A DNA stretch of 10,600 nt from Bacteroidia bacterium (GTDB taxonomy: Bacteria; Bacteroidota; Bacteroidia; UBA8524). The DNA is taken from the NCBI GenBank assembly GCA_023277325.1, contig JALRIQ010000194.1:1-10600 (forward strand), given 5' to 3'. The notes under the pieces were generated by a model. That model saw only the letters and a list, made by a program, of their open reading frames with translations, made no database searches and was not told the origin of the DNA. The first letter of the stretch is position 1, and the number at the start of each line of letters is the position of its first letter. The translations under genes and the position numbers were made by a program. Shown here piece by piece: positions 1-4,963 of the stretch.

Positions 1-98
1 GAGACGTAAGACGTGAGACGTGAGACGTAAGACGTAAGACGTGAGACGTAAGACGTAAGACGTGAGACGTAAGACGTGAGACGTGAGACGTAAGACCT
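1..98. repeat. 14-copy heptanucleotide tandem repeat (RAGACGT)
   Basis: Fourteen uninterrupted 7-base units of consensus RAGACGT run from the first base to 98. Seven units start with G and seven with A, in the order G A G G A A G A A G A G G A. The last unit ends in CCT instead of CGT. Units 1-5 (1-35) and units 10-14 (64-98) have the same G/A order, so there is a 35-base higher-order direct repeat with one mismatch. The array begins at the window edge and may extend further left. It is not a multiple of three and encodes nothing plausible. It lies directly beyond the terminator of the small minus-strand gene. Function unknown. Confidence 0.97.
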
Positions 99-130
99 AA
101 AAAAGGGGATTCAATTGAATCCCCTTTTTT
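99..130. terminator. Symmetric rho-independent terminator
   Basis: A perfect 32-base palindrome: an A6 tract, GGGGATTCAA, its complement TTGAATCCCC, and a T6 tract. The stem with its flanking A and T runs works in both directions. It lies 2 bases past the stop codon of the small minus-strand gene at 133-306, so it most likely ends that transcript. It could also stop any rightward transcript coming from the repeat side. Confidence 0.85.
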
Positions 131-132
131 AT

Positions 133-306
133 TTAGCGAACAAGAACAAAGGCTGCCCAATAATAGGGGGCATATTTCTCGCGCATCACGGCTTGTGCTG
201 CATTGAAGGCCTCTTCATTTACCCGTTCAAAATCCTCCTCACTTTGTGATTGAACCCAAGATGACGAGCACATAACGAGCAGAATAAAGCAAAGCATTTT
301 TCGCAT
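133..306 (-). CDS. Small secreted protein consisting of a signal peptide plus a CHAT-domain C-terminal tail (possible remnant)
   Basis: A 57-residue ORF starting with ATG at 306 and ending in TAA at 133. Residues 1-20 (MRKMLCFILLVMCSSSWVQS) form a good signal peptide: basic start, hydrophobic core, small residues before a likely cut near residues 20-21. The mature part is only about 36 residues and ends in EEAFNAAQAVMREKY followed by APYYWAAFVLVR. From family knowledge, CHAT (caspase-like) domains end in an Ala-Gln helix followed by HPYYWAAFVLIG, so this looks like the extreme C-terminus of such a domain. The catalytic His and Cys, and any TPR repeats, are absent. My inference is that an internal in-frame deletion of a secreted TPR-CHAT gene fused its signal peptide to its tail, or that a short derivative was kept. 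A terminator follows the stop immediately, as in an intact transcription unit. Whether it is expressed is unknown. Confidence 0.6.
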   Translation of the reverse strand: MRKMLCFILLVMCSSSWVQSQSEEDFERVNEEAFNAAQAVMREKYAPYYWAAFVLVR

Positions 307-323
307 ACCCGAAACTGCAGGAA

Positions 324-351
324 TTGGTAATGAATCGCGTCATTAGCTTTG
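324..351 (+). promoter_or_regulatory. Candidate Bacteroidota-type promoter for the pepP operon
   Basis: TTG at 324-326 and a full-match -7 box TAGCTTTG at 344-351, spaced by 17 bases, which is at the short end of the allowed range. It would give a leader of roughly 120 bases that includes the CAACCT repeat. A competing -7-like box, TAATTTTA, lies at 465-472, only 5 bases before the pepP ATG. It lacks a well-placed TTG and would make the transcript nearly leaderless. I cannot decide between them. Confidence 0.3.
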
Positions 352-410
352 GGTATTTTATTTAAGCCTACGCCTCCAACCTGGGCTCGGCAGACAAATG
401 TCGAAGGTCT

Positions 411-444
411 CAACCTTTCTCAACCTCAACCTTATCCTTAACCT
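411..444. repeat. Degenerate CAACCT low-complexity repeat in the pepP leader
   Basis: CAACCT occurs at 411-416, 421-426 and 427-432, with TAACCT at 439-444 and another CAACCT at 377-382. The plus strand here is almost free of G. It lies between the small minus-strand gene and pepP. Apart from this repeat and the possible promoters, I see nothing in 307-477. Confidence 0.6.
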
Positions 445-477
445 CTACTTACCATTCTTTTCCTTAATTTTACGGCG

Positions 478-1785
478 ATGAAGTACGAGAAAATAGACGC
501 CAAGCTGTTCATTGAGAACCGGAATAAATTTGTTTCTCAGATGAAACCAGGGAGCATTGCCATTTTCAACTCCAACTACGAATACCTGTGGAACGGGGAT
601 GCTACCCATAAATTCAAGCAGAACTCTGATATTTTTTGGCTTTCGGGCATCGATCAGGAAGACAGCATTTTGGTCTTGTTCCCGGATTGTCCGATTCCAG
701 AATTTAGAGAAGCCCTCTTCCTAACCCAAACCAATGAGCATATCGCTGTTTGGGAAGGGCATAAATATACCCAAGAAGAAGCTACCCAAGCTTCAGGAAT
801 TGCAAATGTATATTGGAACAATGAGTTTAAGTCGAAACTGCGCCCTATCATCAATATGGCGGAAAACGTGTACTTGAACCTAAACGAAAACGACCGTTAC
901 GCCTACAAGGCTCCGTATAAAGACCTTGACTTTGCGCGCGAATTGAAAAACGAATACCCGCTGCATAATTATGTGCGTGCTGCGCCAATATTGCAGCGCT
1001 TACGTGCCATTAAATCAGAGATGGAATTGCAGCAAATTCGCAAGGCTATTTCTATCTCCAAAAAAGGTTTTGAACGCATTTTGCGTTTTGTGAAGCCTGG
1101 GATTATGGAATACCAGGTTGAGGCAGAGTTAATCCACGAATACCTGAGCAACCGGGCGAATGGACACTCCTTCCACCCTATTGTAGCCAGTGGGGCAAGT
1201 GCCTGTGTATTGCATTATGTGGAGAATAACCGTCCATGTAAGGATGGTGATTTGCTTTTGGTCGACTGTGGTGTTGACTATGCAAATTACGCCTCCGACA
1301 TGACAAGAGCCTTTCCAGTAAACGGAAGGTATACCAAAAGACAAAAAGAAGTGTATGATGCGGTTCTCCGAGTTATGCGCGCTGCCGAACAATTATTGGT
1401 TCCCGGAACTTATCTGATGGAATACCACAAAGTAGTGGGTCAGATCATGGAAAAAGAATTGGTGGATTTAGGACTTCTAACGATGGATGATATCCGCAAT
1501 CAGGATCCAAACTGGCCAGCCTACAAGAAATACTTTATGCATGGCACTTCGCATTTTATGGGAATTGACGTGCACGATGTAGGTATGCGTTATGAACCAA
1601 TGAAGGCCGGAATGGTGTTTACCTGTGAGCCAGGCATCTATATCCAGGAGGAAGGAATTGGAATTCGTATCGAAAATGACATCTTACTGTCTGATAATGG
1701 GCCTATTGACCTGATGGACGAAATCTATATGCCAATTGAGACGGAAGAGATTGAAGAAATAATGAATTCATCTGTAAACGTGTAA
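478..1785 (+). CDS. pepP: Xaa-Pro aminopeptidase (aminopeptidase P, M24B family)
   Basis: Cytoplasmic dinuclear-metal (usually Mn) peptidase that removes an N-terminal residue followed by proline. The protein has 435 residues, normal for the family. An AMP_N domain (about residues 5-140) precedes the pita-bread catalytic domain (about 180-425). The metal ligands are all visible: D263 (LLVDCG), D274 (ASDMTRAF), H359 (HGTSHFMG), E384 (CEPGIY) and E399 (GIRIEND). H246 (LHYVEN), H366 (VHDVG) and R397 match catalytic or substrate-binding residues of E. coli PepP. Nothing essential is missing. The ATG at 478 is used because AMP_N begins right behind it. It has no clear Shine-Dalgarno, as is common in this phylum. 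It is the first gene of an operon with the sigma and anti-sigma genes, but no functional link to them is evident. Confidence 0.95.
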   Translation: MKYEKIDAKLFIENRNKFVSQMKPGSIAIFNSNYEYLWNGDATHKFKQNSDIFWLSGIDQEDSILVLFPDCPIPEFREALFLTQTNEHIAVWEGHKYTQEEATQASGIANVYWNNEFKSKLRPIINMAENVYLNLNENDRYAYKAPYKDLDFARELKNEYPLHNYVRAAPILQRLRAIKSEMELQQIRKAISISKKGFERILRFVKPGIMEYQVEAELIHEYLSNRANGHSFHPIVASGASACVLHYVENNRPCKDGDLLLVDCGVDYANYASDMTRAFPVNGRYTKRQKEVYDAVLRVMRAAEQLLVPGTYLMEYHKVVGQIMEKELVDLGLLTMDDIRNQDPNWPAYKKYFMHGTSHFMGIDVHDVGMRYEPMKAGMVFTCEPGIYIQEEGIGIRIENDILLSDNGPIDLMDEIYMPIETEEIEEIMNSSVNV

Positions 1786-1788
1786 AAT

Positions 1789-2334
1789 TTGAGCAACCTA
1801 AGCACCAGTGTTTCGCTGGTAGAAAAAATTCGAGCAGGCGATCGCCAAGCCTTAGAGCGATTGTATGACGCCTATGCCGGCATGGTATACGGGGTTGTAT
1901 TGAAAATGATTCGCGATGAGGAATTGGCTCAGGAAATCGTGCAAAACGTTTTTCTCCGGCTATGGAAGAACATCGATAAGTACGATGAGGCCAAGGCTAA
2001 AATCTCTACCTGGATTATCAACATTGCCCGTAATCGGATCATTGATGAAATCCGAAGTGAAAATTTTAAGAACCAACAAGAAAACCAAAGTCTTGATTAT
2101 TCCGTAAATGAAGGAGAACTAGGAGGAAGTACCGAGATGAAAGTAAATGCAATCGGGCTGAAAAGCATGATTAATAAACTACGGTCTGAACAAAAATTAC
2201 TCTTAGAATTAGTCTATTTCGGAGGGTACACGCACGAGGAAGCAGCCAAGGAGCTGAACATCCCTCTAGGTACAGTAAAGACCCGCATTCGAAGTAGTAT
2301 TTTGGAACTTAGAAAAATATTGAAAGTTGAGTAG
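1789..2334 (+). CDS. ECF-type RNA polymerase sigma factor (sigma-70 family)
   Basis: A 181-residue alternative sigma factor that would direct RNA polymerase to a stress or envelope regulon. Region 2 spans about residues 23-90, with the core-binding helix around EELAQEIVQNVFLRLWKNI and the -10-recognition part around STWIINIARNRIIDEIRS. After a variable linker, region 4 (about 127-178) carries the helix-turn-helix YTHEEAAKELNIPLGTVKTR. The start is inferred to be TTG at 1789: the pepP stop TAA (1783-1785) is in the same frame, only one codon (AAT) lies between, and the next in-frame ATG would remove part of region 2. The 3' end overlaps the anti-sigma gene by 8 bases, so the two are probably translationally coupled and act as a pair. 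It resembles SigK-type factors with RskA partners. The regulon cannot be read from this window. Confidence 0.92.
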   Translation: MSNLSTSVSLVEKIRAGDRQALERLYDAYAGMVYGVVLKMIRDEELAQEIVQNVFLRLWKNIDKYDEAKAKISTWIINIARNRIIDEIRSENFKNQQENQSLDYSVNEGELGGSTEMKVNAIGLKSMINKLRSEQKLLLELVYFGGYTHEEAAKELNIPLGTVKTRIRSSILELRKILKVE

Positions 2335-3181
2335 CAAGGACCTCATACAATCCGGAATCCTTGAGCTTTATGCTCTGGGACTCTGCTCCGAACCAGAAGC
2401 GTCGCGAGTGGAGGAAGCCTTGCGCAGCGATTCCCAAGTGCGTAAGGAGTACGACGAGGTCTGCGAAGCCCTCGACCATCTCGCTGTTGAACGAAGTGTT
2501 GAACCTCCTAGTTTCCTTAAAGGAAAACTGATGGATCAAATAGATGCTCTGGAAAATGCGAGCATCAAACAAGAAAGCATAGAAGAAGAAACTCCAGTCA
2601 TCCCCCTAAAAAACGAAGAAAAAGCTGAGGTTCCTGAACGTGAAATAGGTGTCAACAGATGGCAATGGGTAGCCGCAGCATCAGTGGTATTATTGATGGT
2701 GAGCGCCGGTATAAATTACAATTTCTACCAGCGCATGAACTCTGCGGAAGAAGAGGCAGCCATATTGCGCAATAACAACATGTTGTTGAACGATGAGAAC
2801 GGCATCATTAAAACCAATTACGAATTGATGCAACAGCAGTATGCTTTCTTAGGCGATAACAACCTAAAAGCCGCCTCCTTGGTGGGCACTAAAGCATATC
2901 CTAAGCTCGAAGCCTTAATCTTTTGGGATGATGCACGCGGCGACGTCTACCTCGTAGCAAATGAACTTCCTCCATTAGGTGAAGGAGAACAGTATCAACT
3001 GTGGGCACTTGATAATGGTGTGCCTAAAGATGCGGGTCTCATTCCTAATGATTTTAAAGATGGAGGAGCCTATAAGCTCCGAAATATCAGCAGCTGTCAA
3101 TCCTTCGCTATTACCATCGAAAAGAAAGGTGGAGCACAATCTCCAACATTAGAAAAAATGGTTGTATTCGGCAATATATAA
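2327..3181 (+). CDS. RskA-type membrane anti-sigma factor
   Basis: A 284-residue regulator expected to hold the upstream sigma factor at the inner membrane. The N-terminal cytoplasmic part (about 1-70, with IQSGILELYALGLCSEPEA) is the predicted sigma-binding helical domain. It lacks the HxxxCxxC zinc motif of ZAS proteins. An acidic linker follows, then one membrane segment (about 113-131, WVAAASVVLLMVSAGINY), a short coiled coil (about 134-172) and a periplasmic RskA domain (about 180-284). The RskA domain contains the typical YLVANELPPLGEGEQYQLWA stretch and VPKDAGLI. The start is inferred as TTG at 2327, inside the last codons of the sigma gene, since no in-frame ATG precedes the conserved N-terminus. 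Release of the sigma factor by regulated proteolysis is known for relatives and is only inferred here. Confidence 0.9.
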   Translation: MSSKDLIQSGILELYALGLCSEPEASRVEEALRSDSQVRKEYDEVCEALDHLAVERSVEPPSFLKGKLMDQIDALENASIKQESIEEETPVIPLKNEEKAEVPEREIGVNRWQWVAAASVVLLMVSAGINYNFYQRMNSAEEEAAILRNNNMLLNDENGIIKTNYELMQQQYAFLGDNNLKAASLVGTKAYPKLEALIFWDDARGDVYLVANELPPLGEGEQYQLWALDNGVPKDAGLIPNDFKDGGAYKLRNISSCQSFAITIEKKGGAQSPTLEKMVVFGNI

Positions 3182-3207
3182 GGCCGAATACACCATGCAA
3201 CCATCCA

Positions 3208-3236
3208 AAACGCCTGCTGCCAAATTGCAGGCGTTT
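3208..3236 (+). terminator. Hairpin terminator of the pepP-sigma-anti-sigma operon
   Basis: A perfect 10-base-pair stem, AAACGCCTGC (3208-3217) with GCAGGCGTTT (3227-3236), and a 9-base loop, 27 bases past the anti-sigma stop. The T-run behind it is short and interrupted (TGCGTTTAT), so termination may be incomplete. Confidence 0.7.
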
Positions 3237-3251
3237 GCGTTTATAAATTAC

Positions 3252-3281
3252 TTGATTTTTAAATAAATTGACGTAATTTTG
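3252..3281 (+). promoter_or_regulatory. Canonical Bacteroidota promoter for the gene at 3313
   Basis: TTG at 3252-3254, a spacer of exactly 19 bases, and a full-match -7 box TAATTTTG at 3274-3281. The start codon of the next gene is 31 bases behind the box, leaving a short leader. This is the best promoter match in the window. Confidence 0.75.
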
Positions 3282-3312
3282 CAAGAGGGAATTCGTCAAG
3301 AGACCCCAACCA

Positions 3313-3651
3313 ATGAAGAATATCCTATACCTTGGAAGTCTATTCCTCGTCCTGATTGGAACCCAAATCTACCTGGAGCAAGAGAATATTATTGCCCCTC
3401 AGAAAACCGATACAGGATTGGATGGCTTGAAAACCGGTTATAAAATCGATAATGGAAATCTATACTTTCTCGGCAATGATGGGAACTGGATCAACAAAAA
3501 CCACTTTGTGTGGCAAGGTGCAAATGGCCATTATTACCTTGAAGATGATGGGCAGATTTTTGAATCGAAAGACGGTTCATTTTGGAACCTTCTCTCCGTT
3601 GATCGTAGCATAGAAGACAATATGCCTTCCGATCGCGTAAACCTTCAATAA
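3313..3651 (+). CDS. Uncharacterised small membrane-anchored or secreted protein
   Basis: A 112-residue protein that I do not recognise. Residues 4-20 (ILYLGSLFLVLIGTQIY) form one hydrophobic segment after a single lysine, so it is either an uncleaved membrane anchor or a signal sequence, with the remainder in the periplasm or outside. The mature part has two related stretches: residues 47-65 (NGNLYFLGNDGNWINKNHF) and 71-90 (NGHYYLEDDGQIFESKDGSF). Both have the pattern NG-x-x-Y-h-x-x-x-DG, suggesting a duplicated beta-hairpin. SKDGSFW at 85-91 recalls an Asp-box but is one residue short. It has its own strong promoter and stands alone between the sigma operon and a pseudogene. I see no terminator after it. 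It could belong to the neighbouring sigma regulon, but the sequence does not show that. Confidence 0.75.
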   Translation: MKNILYLGSLFLVLIGTQIYLEQENIIAPQKTDTGLDGLKTGYKIDNGNLYFLGNDGNWINKNHFVWQGANGHYYLEDDGQIFESKDGSFWNLLSVDRSIEDNMPSDRVNLQ

Positions 3652-3705
3652 AATCGAATTTCTACGCTTCTATAATAGTCCCTAATTCAACTTATTCTTC
3701 TTCGC

Positions 3706-4108
3706 CTAGAAAGCCAGGTTCTCAAATTCGGTGCGTCGGTTTAATTGATGCTGCTCTTCGCCGCATTCAACACCATCCGGACTTTTTAATTTGTAGATAA
3801 GGTCAATGGTATCTCCAAAAATGCTATCGATATAATTGAATTCGAACAGACCTGCAGGACGGATAGAAGAAACATCCCCAAAGCTGCTGTTATTTTGCTT
3901 GTTCAGGTCGGCACCCTTCATTTGCATAATCACCACTTGCTCACCAACAAAATATTGCTGTGGATCGTCGACACGAATCCGGCAATTGGTAATGATATCT
4001 TTCACCTTCGTGTACTTATCCATCACCCCAACCAACATTCAAGGTTTGAGCAATAGAACCAGACACCCACAGGCTCAAAAGAAAGATGAGTAGAAATAGC
4101 TTTTTCAT
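3706..4108 (-). pseudogene. Frameshifted, truncated N-terminus of a large secreted surface protein
   Basis: ATG at 4108 begins a clear signal peptide (MKKLFLLIFLLSLWVSGSIA, cut before QTLNVG). That frame then hits TAA at 4018-4016 after 30 codons. The next frame takes over smoothly with MDKYTKVKDIITNCRIRVDD and continues with VGEQVVIMQMKGADLN, SSFGDVSS, GLFEFNYIDSI and QLNRRTEFENLAF, before TAG at 3708-3706. From memory, this is the conserved start of large Bacteroidota exported proteins (DKYT, VLIMQMKGA, AGNYEFN, VQLIRVPEYEN) that run for many hundreds of residues and end in a sorting domain. Here it stops after about 135 residues, and the last conserved motif is damaged (QLNRRTEF instead of QLIRVPEF). 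Removing one base from the CCCC run at 4026-4029 restores the frame. That indel could be a sequencing error, but the early end and degraded motif still support a remnant. Confidence 0.7.
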
Positions 4109-4231
4109 TCAATTATTGCCTCCCAATTCTCGAGCCAAGTAATTTTCACTAGCAGGATTGGATACTACGCAGGTGGAAATCTCAGCAATTCCGGCAATTT
4201 TCAGTGCTTTAATAAAAAATCGGCCAAGCAT
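4109..4231 (-). CDS. Questionable 40-residue ORF before the pseudogene
   Basis: ATG at 4231 to TGA at 4111-4109, with the stop directly abutting the ATG of the pseudogene (TGAATG). The product begins MLGRFFIKALKIAGIAEIST and ends NYLARELGGNN. I do not recognise it. Against a real gene: its start codon lies in the loop of the lolA terminator hairpin, its early codons overlap the T-tract, there is no visible ribosome site, and a 40-codon open frame is expected often by chance. In favour: a protein-like composition and the tight TGA-ATG junction. It may be the tail of a lost gene. Confidence 0.2.
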   Translation of the reverse strand: MLGRFFIKALKIAGIAEISTCVVSNPASENYLARELGGNN

Positions 4232-4240
4232 AGCTCGGCC
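4214..4240 (-). terminator. Rho-independent terminator of the rnz-ftsK-lolA strand
   Basis: Read on the minus strand: GGCCGAGC (4240-4233), loop TAT, GCTTGGCC (4229-4222), then GA and six T (4219-4214). The stem has 8 pairs including one G-U, so it is fully paired only in minus-strand RNA. It lies 42 bases past the lolA stop. A smaller hairpin (TCCCG-TAT-CGGGA, 4257-4269) sits between the stop and this element. Confidence 0.82.
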
Positions 4241-4282
4241 AAAAAGCTCTTATTATTCCCGTATCGGGAGGTTTTCCTAATA

Positions 4283-4933
4283 TTATCTCAAATCAACTAC
4301 AACAATACCTGGCTTTTTTGTTGGGTCAAAAGAGAAAAAATTCGCCGCCAGATTGATATTACGCACTTGTTGCGTCACAAAATACTTCATATTTCTGCCT
4401 GAGCGGAAGAAAATTTCTGACTGTACAATTTCCTTTGCTACGCGATCGATGGTCAATTTTACTTTCGTGTATTCTTTGCGTTCCTGATTGTCTTTCGGAA
4501 CCAATTCGATCACATCGAGCATTCTTCCTTTAACATTTTTTTCTTCCAACCATAGCGACTTAAATCCTTTGTCGTACATGGTGAAAATATTGTTTGGAGA
4601 AATGTCCTGAGACTTCGAATCGTAATTGGTGATTTGCACTTCATTTACATCCTTCATGTAATACCACTGTGTTTTTCCATCACAGATGATATCTACTGTG
4701 CTCATCTCCACTTTAAAGTTTTCGCCCTTGATATAGAGGGAACCTTTTTCCGTGGTTGGTTTTTTAGAGCCTGGCTCCAAAATTTGCATTTCGAAGTTGG
4801 CCTTTAATGATTTTGCACTCTTATAGCTGCGGCTTACCTGATTTAGAATCTTTGTGGCTTTGCGGATATTGTCCTGACCAAAAGATGCAACAGAAATCAA
4901 AATAAGTGCAGATGTGAATAGCGATTTTAACAT
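4283..4933 (-). CDS. lolA: LolA-like outer-membrane lipoprotein carrier protein
   Basis: A 216-residue periplasmic protein. Residues 1-19 (MLKSLFTSALILISVASFG) are a signal peptide with likely cleavage before QDN. The mature part has the LolA fold pattern: an N-terminal helix (ATKILNQVSRSYKSAKSLKA) followed by alternating strands, including SLYIKGENFKVEM, IICDGKTQWYYMKDVNEVQI and a C-terminal FFSFDPTKKPGIVVVDLR. LolA carries lipoproteins from the LolCDE complex across the periplasm. Bacteroidota relatives are divergent, so the exact cargo role is inferred from the family. It lies 30 bases behind ftsK on the same strand, an arrangement I recall as common in this phylum, and is probably co-transcribed. 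A strong terminator follows. Start and length fit the family. Confidence 0.85.
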   Translation of the reverse strand: MLKSLFTSALILISVASFGQDNIRKATKILNQVSRSYKSAKSLKANFEMQILEPGSKKPTTEKGSLYIKGENFKVEMSTVDIICDGKTQWYYMKDVNEVQITNYDSKSQDISPNNIFTMYDKGFKSLWLEEKNVKGRMLDVIELVPKDNQERKEYTKVKLTIDRVAKEIVQSEIFFRSGRNMKYFVTQQVRNINLAANFFSFDPTKKPGIVVVDLR

Positions 4934-4963
4934 GTGTAATTTTTTGCGAGTTTACAGATTAAC

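Noticed and set aside
1..98. CRISPR-like array
   Set aside because: Units are 7 bases and contiguous, with no spacers; it is a simple tandem repeat.
219..413. 64-residue minus-strand ORF
   Set aside because: It overlaps the signal-peptide-bearing ORF at 133-306 in another frame and has no export signal or recognisable motif.
1129..1392. Minus-strand ORF inside pepP
   Set aside because: Shadow frame over the metal-binding region of an intact conserved gene.
4026..4029. Programmed frameshift in the surface-protein fragment
   Set aside because: There is no slippery heptamer or stimulatory structure that I can see, and the downstream part is truncated and degraded, so a mutation or sequencing error is simpler.
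3836..4093. 85-residue plus-strand ORF antisense to the pseudogene
   Set aside because: Low-quality composition and no motif; the opposite strand shows a clear signal peptide and family motifs.
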